From Catalimonadaceae bacterium JC749 (GTDB taxonomy: Bacteria; Bacteroidota; Bacteroidia; Cytophagales; Cyclobacteriaceae): a DNA stretch of 64,000 nt. Numbering within the stretch: the stretch's first letter is position 1; each line of letters begins with the position of its first letter. Shown here in pieces: positions 45,514 through 53,732 of the stretch. The position numbers were made by a program, and so were the translations under genes. The notes beneath the pieces are model-generated. The model had not been told where the DNA came from and made no database searches. It saw only the letters and a list, made by a program, of their open reading frames with translations. The stretch is taken from NCBI GenBank assembly GCA_021730635.1, contig JAJNNC010000005.1:372001-436000 (forward strand), in the 5' to 3' direction.

Positions 45514-46938
45514 ATGTTAGCCAGAGTTTTTGTAAAAGGAGGTATCCTTTCCCCCGGGGATTTTGCCAGGGTTATTGAAGTAGCCCAGGCCCTGGGGTCC
45601 GATTACATTCATTTGGGGTCCAGGCAGGATATTTTGTTTCCTGTGCAGGAGGAGGAAGAAAAAGCGGTCGACATGCTTTCTTCCTTACCCTTACCCTATG
45701 AATACGGACTTAAAAAGCAGCAAAACATTGTCAGCTCTTATATTACCCTGGATGTAGTGCCTACTACCCGCTGGCTGGCTCCCCACATCTACCACTATGT
45801 GCTGGATAGTTTCGACTATGCGCCCACCCATAAAATTAATATCTGTGATCCGTTGCAGGGCATGGTGCCTCTCTTCACCGGGAATATCAACTTTGTGGCT
45901 TCCACCCTCGACAACTACTGGTATTTGTACATCCGATATTCGGAACTTGGGCCAAAACCCTGGTGTTGCCCTGACCTCATCTACGGTTTTGATCTGGCCA
46001 AAGTGGCCCGGAAAATAGAAGAAATAGACCCTCTAGGCCAGCAGCTTTCCTATCATGCCTTGTACAAGCGGCTGCAGGATAGTCTGCATTTTAATACCCA
46101 TGCGGTCAACCAGCCTTTGAAATACCCGGAAATGATTTTTCCCTATTACGAAGGGATCAACCGGATAGAAAGCAATAAGTATTGGATGGGATTGTACTGG
46201 CGTAACAATCAGTTTACCAACAAATTTCTGAAAGTGCTTTGCCAGCAGTGTCTGGATACCAACATTGGTATGATCAGCCTGACACCCTGGAAATCTATTA
46301 TTGTAAAAGGTATTGTGGAGAAAGACCGCCTGGAATGGGAAAAGCTACTGGGCAAGTATGGCATCAATATGCGGCACTCCTCCCTGGAGCTAAACTGGCA
46401 TCTGCCTGTAGCTGACCAGGAAGCCCTGGACCTGAAAAATTATCTGGTCAGAGCCCTGGATCAGCAGGATATCAGCACCTATGGTCTTACTTTTACCGTG
46501 AAGACACAGCAGCACAAAGTGCTGTTCACTTCTGTAGTGGTGGAAAGAGCGGAAAAAGACGATGAGCGTCAACCTGACTTGTACAATATTCTATTTGCCA
46601 AAGATTTTAATCCGAATCTTTTTGATTTTTACTATTATGCCAGAGGGGTAAGCAAGGAGATTATCCCACCCTTGCTGATAGAACTCAGCAAAAAATACTA
46701 CGAACAACTGGATACTAACCGGCTTGTGCCTGCCAGCCATGAATTGCCCAGAAGAGAACCCCTTCCAAAGAAAGTATACCAGTGCAGCAGTTGCCTGACA
46801 GTCTATGACGATACCTATGGGGATGAAAGGGCTGGTGTTTCGCCAGGGACATCTTTCCACGAGTTACCGGAAAATTATCAGTGTCCGGTCTGTGGAGAGC
46901 CCAAAAATAATTTCACAGAAACTTTTTTCCCTGCCTGA
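45514..46938 (+). CDS. rubredoxin protein with nitrite/sulfite-reductase-like half domains
   Basis: A 474-aa cytoplasmic protein. It opens with a ferredoxin-like half domain of the NIR/SIR family (VFVKGGILSPGDFARVIEVA, then YIHLGSRQDILFPVQ), repeated near residue 245 (LDTNIGMISLTPWKSIIVKGI). The expected C-x5-C ... C-x3-C siroheme/[4Fe-4S] set is absent; only WCCPD and LCQQC occur. A C-terminal rubredoxin (about 425-472) has CSSC and CPVCG with GTSFHELPENYQ. It probably moves electrons in nitrate/nitrite assimilation; its own catalytic activity is doubtful. Confidence 0.8.
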   Translation: MLARVFVKGGILSPGDFARVIEVAQALGSDYIHLGSRQDILFPVQEEEEKAVDMLSSLPLPYEYGLKKQQNIVSSYITLDVVPTTRWLAPHIYHYVLDSFDYAPTHKINICDPLQGMVPLFTGNINFVASTLDNYWYLYIRYSELGPKPWCCPDLIYGFDLAKVARKIEEIDPLGQQLSYHALYKRLQDSLHFNTHAVNQPLKYPEMIFPYYEGINRIESNKYWMGLYWRNNQFTNKFLKVLCQQCLDTNIGMISLTPWKSIIVKGIVEKDRLEWEKLLGKYGINMRHSSLELNWHLPVADQEALDLKNYLVRALDQQDISTYGLTFTVKTQQHKVLFTSVVVERAEKDDERQPDLYNILFAKDFNPNLFDFYYYARGVSKEIIPPLLIELSKKYYEQLDTNRLVPASHELPRREPLPKKVYQCSSCLTVYDDTYGDERAGVSPGTSFHELPENYQCPVCGEPKNNFTETFFPA

Positions 46939-47071
46939 TCTCACCGGTCATGGCCAAAGCGTCAAGGTCGTAAAGCATTATATTCCAGAGGTTGAGCTAT
47001 CATACATAACCATTCATCGACTATTCATTTCTGTTCGTATATTTTTTTCTTCCTATCAAATTTTATCATTA

Positions 47072-47079
47072 TATTTTTG
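47072..47079 (+). promoter_or_regulatory. candidate -7 promoter element
   Basis: TATTTTTG matches TAnnTTTG. The -33 partner is not evident, so this is weak alone; the operator-like palindrome starts eight bases later, where it could block transcription. Confidence 0.3.
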
Positions 47080-47086
47080 TTAAATT

Positions 47087-47106
47087 GGATTCTCATTTTG
47101 AGAACC
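47087..47106. promoter_or_regulatory. near-palindromic candidate operator
   Basis: GGATTCTCATTTTGAGAACC has arms GGNTTCTCA and TGAGAACC around TTT. The half site GGTTCTCA recurs at 47191-47198, upstream of the efflux ATPase gene. Both could bind a dimeric repressor; no regulator gene is adjacent. Confidence 0.5.
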
Positions 47107-47165
47107 TTTTTTGTTATTTTATAGATAATTTTCAATTAATAAATAATTTTATAAAAATTGTTTCG

Positions 47166-47185
47166 TTAAAGAGTTAATTCTTTAA
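47166..47185. promoter_or_regulatory. perfect 7-bp inverted repeat
   Basis: TTAAAGA and TCTTTAA flank GTTAAT. It lies between the near-palindrome and its half site, 66 bases before the ATPase start. Confidence 0.35.
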
Positions 47186-47251
47186 GGTTCGGTTCTCATT
47201 ATAAAATTACTTTTTCTAAGCTGAGTTTAACCCCTGCTACCTTGACCTTGC

Positions 47252-47971
47252 ATGAGACCTATTATTGAAACAAAAGACATCGCCAAAACCTACCGAATGG
47301 GCGAAGAATATGTGCATGCCTTAAAAAAAATCAATATCACCGTTAACAAGGGAGAATATGTGGCTTTCATGGGGCCTTCCGGGTCAGGCAAATCAACGTT
47401 GATGAATATTATTGGCTGCTTGGATACCCCCACTTCCGGTTTATACCGATTGAATGACCATGATGTGAGTGACTTATCTGAGAACGAACTGGCCACCATC
47501 CGAAATAAAGAAATAGGCTTTGTCTTTCAGACGTTCAACCTGTTGCCACGTTCCTCAGCCCTCGACAATGTGGCCTTGCCGCTGATCTATGCGGGTATCA
47601 ACAAACACGATCGAAAGGAACGGGCGATGCAGGTACTGGAGAGTGTGGGGCTGGGAAGCAGGGCCTATCACAAACCCAATGAGCTTTCAGGAGGGCAGCG
47701 ACAAAGAGTAGCCATTGCCCGTGCCCTGGTGAATCATCCCAGTATCATCCTGGCCGATGAACCTACCGGAAACCTGGACTCTAAAACGTCTTATGATGTC
47801 ATGGATTTGTTCCAGGATTTACACGACCAGGGGAATACCATTATTATGGTGACCCATGAAGATGATATTGCTCATTATGCCCATCGCATCGTTCGTTTGA
47901 AAGATGGATTGGTAGAAACGGATCAGCCCAATAAGGCTATCAACCGCCATAGGGTGGATGAAACGCTGTAA
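47252..47971 (+). CDS. ABC transporter ATP-binding protein, MacB/LolD-type
   Basis: A 239-aa ATPase. Walker A is [10 protein letters not shown] (about residues 40-49), signature [15 protein letters not shown] (about 142-156), Walker [16 protein letters not shown] (about 162-176) and switch His MVTHEDD. The DEPTGNLDS pattern is the MacB/LolD/FtsE subfamily mark. It powers the permease encoded two genes later for macrolide, lipid or peptide export, or lipoprotein traffic; the set with MacA and TolC homologues favours efflux. Confidence 0.95.
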   Translation: MRPIIETKDIAKTYRMGEEYVHALKKINITVNKGEYVAFMGPSGSGKSTLMNIIGCLDTPTSGLYRLNDHDVSDLSENELATIRNKEIGFVFQTFNLLPRSSALDNVALPLIYAGINKHDRKERAMQVLESVGLGSRAYHKPNELSGGQRQRVAIARALVNHPSIILADEPTGNLDSKTSYDVMDLFQDLHDQGNTIIMVTHEDDIAHYAHRIVRLKDGLVETDQPNKAINRHRVDETL

Positions 47972-48093
47972 AAGTTGCTGATAAGCCAAGGGCCTGTTGC
48001 AGGGTGTTGTCTGGTACAGTGATACTGAATCCAGCCAGTGCTTTGAATTTTTTATTATCCATTGTCACTATTCAATCTTTAGATAAAGCTCCC

Positions 48094-49377
48094 ATGTTGA
48101 AAAAAATCTTAATTCCTCTAGCCGTCTTAGCCGCTCTGGCCGGCGCTTATTTCTTCTTTTCTGAAGAAGGTGTCGAAGAAGAACAGGACATTCTGACCAC
48201 CGTGAAGCGCGATGACCTGCGCATTGAAGTGACCGTATCCGGGGAACTGGAAGCCAAGAATTCAGTTAATGTCCAGGGGCCCTTCGGCTTACGGAATGCC
48301 GGTATCTGGCAGGTGAAGCTAGACGATCTGGTGCCGGAAGGGACGGAAGTGAAGAAAGGGGACTATGTGGCCCGACTGGATAACTCAGAGTTGGGCGAGA
48401 AAATCAGGAGCGAGCAGCTGGAGCTGGAAGAAAGCCTCAACAAATACGAGCAAACAAAGATTGATACAGCCATAGAGCTTAGAAAACAACGGGATAATCT
48501 GGTGAACCTGGCCTATGATGTAGACCAGAAGAAACTGGAGCTGGAACAGTCTCAATTTGAACCTCCTGCCACCATCAAACAGGCAGAGCTGGAGATGGAG
48601 AAAGCCAAAAGAGCCTTGAAACAAGCAGAAAACGAATATAGGCTACAAAAAGACAAAGCGATCTCACAAATGGCACAGGCCTCTGCCAAGCTCAAAGATG
48701 ACCAGGGTGACCTGAAGGTACTGGAGGATCTCTCCAAACAGTTTATCATCAATGCCCCGGAAAATGGGATGGTTATTTACCGAAGAGACTGGGATGGGCG
48801 TAAAGTGACCAAAGGCTCTATGATCGGCGGCTGGGACCCTACCGTAGCCACCCTGCCCGACCTGAGTTCTATGATCTCAAAAACGTATGTTAACGAAGTA
48901 GATATCAGCCGCATCAAAGTCGGACAGCAGGTAGATATTGGCCTGGATGCTTTTCCGGAAAAAGATCTTTCCGGCAAGGTCACCAAGGTGGCTAACATCG
49001 GAGAACAAAAACCCAACTCCGACGCCAAGGTCTTTGAAGTATCTATTGAAGTGAATGAAAGTGATACCACCCTGCGCCCTGCCATGACTACCAGCAACAT
49101 GATCATCACCGATTATCTGGAAAATGTACTGATCGTACCTCTGGAAGCCATTCACAGTCAGGGTGATTCGCTGACTTATGTATTTAAAAAACAGGGCATC
49201 AGTACGGTGAAACAGGAGATTGCCCTGGGCAAAAAAGGAATCGATATGGCTGTGATCGATCAGGGATTGGAAGAAAACGACGTGATTTATTTATCTGTAC
49301 CGGAAAATCCGGATGAAAAACAAATTGCTTACCTGGAAAAAGAGCCTCAACCTATAACTGAAAAGGGAAATGATTGA
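48094..49377 (+). CDS. MacA-like periplasmic adaptor (HlyD family)
   Basis: A 427-aa adaptor. It starts MLKKILIPLAVLAALAGAYF, an inner-membrane anchor. A biotinyl-lipoyl-like part (VQGPFGLRNAGIWQVKLDDLVPEGTEVKKGDYVA, split here by a coiled coil) surrounds a helical hairpin rich in Glu/Gln/Lys (about residues 100-225). Beta-barrel and membrane-proximal domains follow (about 260-400). The frame opens at 48004 but the anchor argues for 48094. The gene overlaps the permease start by eight bases. It should connect the ABC permease to the TolC-like channel. Confidence 0.9.
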   Translation: MLKKILIPLAVLAALAGAYFFFSEEGVEEEQDILTTVKRDDLRIEVTVSGELEAKNSVNVQGPFGLRNAGIWQVKLDDLVPEGTEVKKGDYVARLDNSELGEKIRSEQLELEESLNKYEQTKIDTAIELRKQRDNLVNLAYDVDQKKLELEQSQFEPPATIKQAELEMEKAKRALKQAENEYRLQKDKAISQMAQASAKLKDDQGDLKVLEDLSKQFIINAPENGMVIYRRDWDGRKVTKGSMIGGWDPTVATLPDLSSMISKTYVNEVDISRIKVGQQVDIGLDAFPEKDLSGKVTKVANIGEQKPNSDAKVFEVSIEVNESDTTLRPAMTTSNMIITDYLENVLIVPLEAIHSQGDSLTYVFKKQGISTVKQEIALGKKGIDMAVIDQGLEENDVIYLSVPENPDEKQIAYLEKEPQPITEKGND

Positions 49378-50725
49378 GAAGGTATTAGCCAATTTTCTGA
49401 TTGCCTTAGAAGCTATACTGGCTAATAAACTCCGTTCTGTGCTCACAGCATTGGGGATCATCTTCGGGGTGGCAGCGGTGATTGCGATGCTAGGCATCGG
49501 GGCAGGTGCTCAGCACGAAATCCTCGAACAAATTAAGCTGGTAGGGGTCAACAACATCGTCATCAAGCCGGTGGTGGAACAATCCGAGGAAGAAGTAGAG
49601 GCTGTGAAAACCAGCATGAGTAAACCACAGTTCTCGCCGGGGCTTTCCCTTAACGATGCGTCCAGTATTCTTGAGATTGTGCCGGGCATCGCTAAAGTAA
49701 GCCCTGAGATCATGTTAGATAAATATATTATCAAAAACGGTATCCGGCGATCAGCCAAGCTGGTTGGGGTAGAAACACCCTATTTCAACATTTCTAACTT
49801 TACCCTTGCTGCAGGGGAAATGTTCAGTGACAAACAGATAGAGGAAGGGCACCGGGTATGTATTATTGGAAAATCTATTGAGAGTAAATTTTTCAGTGAG
49901 GAAGATCCGCTGGATAAAATGATCAAAGTAGGTGACCAGTGGCTCAAGATCATTGGCGTGCTGGAACCTCGTATGATTACCAGCGAAAACATCAGCCAGC
50001 TAGGTATCCGGGATTATAATATGGATGTTTATGTGCCTGTCAAAACGGTGCTCATCCGTTACCGGGATCGTTCGATGGTGACGAAGAACATGATAGAAGC
50101 CGCCAAACGGTCAGAATCCATTGCAGAAGCTACCGGAGAAGAGGTGGGCACCACTAATGCAGAGCAAAAAAATTATCATCAGATTGACCGGCTGGTCATA
50201 CAAGCAGAAGAAACCGGCTCCCTGGCCAAACTTGCCGATGTGGTTTCCCGCATGCTGGAACGAAAGCATTATGGGGTGGTAGATTTTGAAGTGGAAATCC
50301 CTGAGATGCTCATCAAACAACAGCAGCGTACGAATCAGATCTTCAACATTGTACTGGGGTCACTGGCAGGCATTTCTTTGCTGGTGGGCGGCATCGGTAT
50401 CATGAATATCATGCTGGCTTCCGTGATGGAAAGAATCAAAGAAATCGGACTGCGTCTGGCCATTGGGGCACAGAAGTCGGATATCATCTGGCAGTTTTTG
50501 TTTGAAGCCATGCTCATCAGTATCACTGGCGGTATCATCGGTATTTTCCTGGGAATGATCATTGCTTCGGCCATCTCCAACATCGCGGATATTCCCACCA
50601 TTATTACCCTCTACTCTATTGTACTTTCTTTTGGGGTAGCGGCTACCGTGGGGTTGATATTTGGTATTGCGCCTGCCCGCAGGGCAGCCAACCAGGACCC
50701 GATCACCTCTTTACGATACGAATAA
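49370..50725 (+). CDS. MacB-like ABC transporter permease
   Basis: A 451-aa membrane protein. The first segment lies near residue 18-45 (LRSVLTALGIIFGVAAVIAML), followed by a large periplasmic MacB_PCD domain and three C-terminal segments (from about 325). SLAGISLLVGGIGIMNIMLA and ERIKEIGLRLAIGAQKSDI are FtsX/MacB signatures, and the end RAANQDPITSLRYE is typical. It is the mechanotransmission-type permease driven by the ATPase two genes upstream. Confidence 0.94.
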   Translation: MIEKVLANFLIALEAILANKLRSVLTALGIIFGVAAVIAMLGIGAGAQHEILEQIKLVGVNNIVIKPVVEQSEEEVEAVKTSMSKPQFSPGLSLNDASSILEIVPGIAKVSPEIMLDKYIIKNGIRRSAKLVGVETPYFNISNFTLAAGEMFSDKQIEEGHRVCIIGKSIESKFFSEEDPLDKMIKVGDQWLKIIGVLEPRMITSENISQLGIRDYNMDVYVPVKTVLIRYRDRSMVTKNMIEAAKRSESIAEATGEEVGTTNAEQKNYHQIDRLVIQAEETGSLAKLADVVSRMLERKHYGVVDFEVEIPEMLIKQQQRTNQIFNIVLGSLAGISLLVGGIGIMNIMLASVMERIKEIGLRLAIGAQKSDIIWQFLFEAMLISITGGIIGIFLGMIIASAISNIADIPTIITLYSIVLSFGVAATVGLIFGIAPARRAANQDPITSLRYE

Positions 50726-50809
50726 TTTATTTTTTACTGACACAAAAAAATTATCCCTGTGTGCCCTTTATCAACCTTACTGCTGACGAAACCCAAAAAA
50801 ACGCAACGC

Positions 50810-52315
50810 ATGCTATCACCCTGCAACACCTTTTTTTGTACCGCTTTTTTGTTATTGATGTTTGTTTTTACCAGCTATGCACAGGAGCAGGAAACCCAGC
50901 CAGCGGTACGTACCTTCTCCTTGCAGGATATTGTGCAGTTGGCCTTAGAAAGATCTCCCAATGCTTTGCAGGCACAGACCCGCAGAGAAAACCGTTACTG
51001 GTTCTGGCGTTCTTACCGCTCACAATATATGCCTCAGCTATACCTCAGAGGTAACTTGCCAGACTTTACCCGCTCTAACATACCCGTACAGCAGCCTGAT
51101 GGTACCTATGAATTCAGACCGGTTTCTCAGAACATATCGACATTAAACCTGGGAATTTCTCAGGCCATAGGATTTTTGAATACGGAAATCTTTATGGAGT
51201 CGGCCTTACAGCGTTTTGATAATTATGAAGAAGACAACACCGTGTATAGTGGCAATCCGGCTGTTATTGGCATCCGTCAACCCCTCTTCCAATACAATCC
51301 CCTCAAGTGGGACCGGGTCATTGAGCCTTTACGCTTTGAGGAATCCAAAAGGGAATACGCGGAGGAAGTAGAGAACATAGCCATCCGGGCTACTTTCAAC
51401 TATTTTCAGGTGCTGCTGGCACAGATTAACCTGGCCATTGCCCAGAAAAACCTGGCCAATAATGACACGATTTATCAGATTGCACAGGGGCGCTATAATC
51501 TGGGGAAAATTGCGGAAAACGAATTGCTACAACTGGAACTGAACCTGATGAACTCCCGGCAGGATATGGCTCAGGCCTTGTTGCAAATTGAAACTTCCAG
51601 CCTGCAACTGAAATCTTTTATTGGCTACACGGATGTGCAGACGGCCATTAATCTGGAAATTCCTGATGAAATGCCAGCATTTGAAGTAGATGAGCAGGTG
51701 GCCATCCGGGAGGCTTTACAAAACAGGCAGGACATCATTGCCCAGCAGCGGAGAGTTAAGGAAGCCGAGAGTGAGGTAGCACAAGCCCGGGGGCAAAATG
51801 GTCTACAACTGGACCTGTATGCCACCTACGGACTGACCAACCGGGCCACTCAGCTGATGGATGTGTATGCCAGTCCGGAGAACCAGCAGAGTATTCAATT
51901 AGGCTTTTACATTCCTGTGCTGGACTGGGGACGGTCTAAATCCCGTGTAAAAACAGCGGAAGCCCAATTGAAACTGGAGCAATACACCATACAACAGGAA
52001 CGGATCGACTTTGAGCAGGAAGTGTATACGCAGGTGAAAACCTTTGAGATGTTGCGTAACCAGGTAAAGGTCACGGAGGTAGCTGATAACATTGCCGATC
52101 GTAGTTATGAAATTGCCAAGCAACGTTATCTCATCGGAAAGATCAGTATTACCGATCTTAACCTGGCTTTGCAGGAAAAAGACAAAGCCCGCCGTCAGTA
52201 TATTGAGTCTCTGAACAACTTCTGGAACGCTTACTTTAACCTGCGGCGTCTGACCCTGTACGATTTCCAGACAGACCTGCCTTTGTATCGACCGGAAGAG
52301 GTGGTAGTAGAATAA
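50810..52315 (+). CDS. TolC-family outer-membrane efflux protein
   Basis: A 501-aa outer-membrane channel. I start at ATG 50810 (MLSPCNTFFC), because a clear signal peptide runs from there to TSYAQ; the frame continues upstream to a GTG at 50759. Two OEP repeats are rich in alpha-helical Gln/Glu/Ala (AEESVE-type), with YNLGKIAENELLQLELNL (about residue 235) and RYLIGKISITDLNLALQEKD (about 440), the conserved repeat ends. It lies 84 bases after the permease and completes a three-part pump. Confidence 0.92.
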   Translation: MLSPCNTFFCTAFLLLMFVFTSYAQEQETQPAVRTFSLQDIVQLALERSPNALQAQTRRENRYWFWRSYRSQYMPQLYLRGNLPDFTRSNIPVQQPDGTYEFRPVSQNISTLNLGISQAIGFLNTEIFMESALQRFDNYEEDNTVYSGNPAVIGIRQPLFQYNPLKWDRVIEPLRFEESKREYAEEVENIAIRATFNYFQVLLAQINLAIAQKNLANNDTIYQIAQGRYNLGKIAENELLQLELNLMNSRQDMAQALLQIETSSLQLKSFIGYTDVQTAINLEIPDEMPAFEVDEQVAIREALQNRQDIIAQQRRVKEAESEVAQARGQNGLQLDLYATYGLTNRATQLMDVYASPENQQSIQLGFYIPVLDWGRSKSRVKTAEAQLKLEQYTIQQERIDFEQEVYTQVKTFEMLRNQVKVTEVADNIADRSYEIAKQRYLIGKISITDLNLALQEKDKARRQYIESLNNFWNAYFNLRRLTLYDFQTDLPLYRPEEVVVE

Positions 52316-52334
52316 GGGCTGTCTATAGGTTCTT

Positions 52335-53249
52335 CTAGCGGTATCGTTCTCTGAAGCGCTGCATCATATAGGCGTTGATCTCCCACAAATTGGCCAGAGG
52401 CTGTTGGGTGTAGGGAACCATAGCCATATAGTTGGGAGGACCAAACTCCGTAGTGACTGTCAGGGGCTGACGCTGGTCTGCCTTGTATTGCACCACCTGA
52501 TCCCACCACTGAAAATGGGCGGCTACCTCTTTCTCCCATTCTGGAGCCCGGGGGTCTGTTACCTGCGGACTTTCTGCATGCCCGATTCTCGTATGAATAT
52601 GATCCGTATGTCGCAACGCCAGGTCAACTGCCTCCTGCTGATCTTGCAGCAGCGATTCGTGCACATTGCACCAATGGGAGATATCCAGCGTCAGGCGCAG
52701 CCCGGGTATAGCTTCCAGGAATGTTTTGGTAATATGGGCGGCAAATAATATTCTGGAACGATGGGTCTCATGGTAAATAGGAATACCACTTTGCTGGCTT
52801 GCCTGAAGCGTATAATCAATGATAGATTTGTTTTGCTCAAAGGTGAAAAAATCCCGACCGGAATGGCAATTGACATACAGGGGTTGCAGGGCTACCGCCT
52901 GATCAACGGCTTGCTGAAACTGATCCAGGTGTCTGGTATACATACCATCGCTGCCAGCAGCCAGTAAGCCCAAAGCCAGGCCATGTTTTTGGACACCAGC
53001 AAGCAGTGCCTGCTGCTCTTTTTCCTGGGAAGGAGTCCACACTTCTATGCCATCGTAGCCGCTCTCTTTGGCTTTGGCGCAGAAATCATCCATTGATCCC
53101 TGAAACCCCCAGTTTGTCGCCATCACTTTCAGTGAAAAATCAGAGGGAATTGTGAAAGGAGCGTGACGGTCGGAAGTCCAGGGACGCATCAACAAATGGC
53201 TGCCTGCCACAGCGGATTGTGCCAGGAAAGTTCTTCTATCGATAGACAT
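52335..53249 (-). CDS. Tat-exported sugar phosphate isomerase/epimerase-like TIM barrel
   Basis: A 304-aa protein. Its start MSIDRRTFLAQSAVAGSHLL has the twin-Arg motif RRTFL of Tat substrates. The AP-endonuclease-2/xylose-isomerase-like barrel shows YDGIEVWTPS (about residue 65), LYVNCHSGRDFF (about 130), YHETHRSRILF (about 165) and LTLDISHWCNV (about 193), with metal-binding Glu/His/Asp residues in these strands. Substrate unknown. It converges with the TolC gene 19 bases away. Confidence 0.85.
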   Translation of the reverse strand: MSIDRRTFLAQSAVAGSHLLMRPWTSDRHAPFTIPSDFSLKVMATNWGFQGSMDDFCAKAKESGYDGIEVWTPSQEKEQQALLAGVQKHGLALGLLAAGSDGMYTRHLDQFQQAVDQAVALQPLYVNCHSGRDFFTFEQNKSIIDYTLQASQQSGIPIYHETHRSRILFAAHITKTFLEAIPGLRLTLDISHWCNVHESLLQDQQEAVDLALRHTDHIHTRIGHAESPQVTDPRAPEWEKEVAAHFQWWDQVVQYKADQRQPLTVTTEFGPPNYMAMVPYTQQPLANLWEINAYMMQRFRERYR

Positions 53250-53269
53250 AGCAGAAAGCTGAGTGTTGC

Positions 53270-53530
53270 CTAATCCTGGCCAAACTCCCGATAGGCATAC
53301 CGGTTGTGCGGGCCTTCGACCCGGTAAACTACTGCTCTGGTTACTTCAGGATTGTCGTTTAAATAACTATCCACAATTTCGGCTACATCATCTTCCGCCT
53401 CTCTTTTCAGTTTCTTGTGATTGACATAATAGGCATCTACCATCTTCTCATCATCAAAAAACTCAATGGTGTTGTAGGGAAATTCCTGCTCTGAATAAGG
53501 CTCTGATGATAAAAAATCTTTATAGTTCAT
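53270..53530 (-). CDS. small acidic protein of unknown function
   Basis: An 86-aa protein rich in Glu, Asp and Tyr (YSEQEFPYNTIEFFDDEK). It lies 20 bases before the isomerase-like gene on the same strand, probably cotranscribed. No signal peptide, no membrane segment and no recognised family. Codon use looks coding-like. Confidence 0.55.
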   Translation of the reverse strand: MNYKDFLSSEPYSEQEFPYNTIEFFDDEKMVDAYYVNHKKLKREAEDDVAEIVDSYLNDNPEVTRAVVYRVEGPHNRYAYREFGQD

Positions 53531-53732
53531 GTCTTCTTCTGTTAGTAGTTGTACGACTAATCACTAAACCTGATTTTACAGAGTATGTTCGCAGCTGCCT
53601 TCACTTTTGTCTTATTAGAACGGCATTTTTTACGACAGGTCGGCATAAAGTGGCCGTTGGTCTAATATTATTTTTCCGCTTTTGAATTACATCAAAAATA
53701 GCTTAGATTGCTCAGATGAATCGAAATGCTTT

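Larger units (their letters stand above)
46939..47251. other. promoter region of the efflux operon
   Basis: 313 AT-rich bases. They hold TATTTTTG (47072-47079), a match to the Bacteroidota -7 element, but no good -33 TTTG at the usual spacing. A near-palindrome lies at 47087-47106 with a half site at 47191-47198, and a perfect 7-bp inverted repeat at 47166-47185. Nothing coding is seen. Confidence 0.6.
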
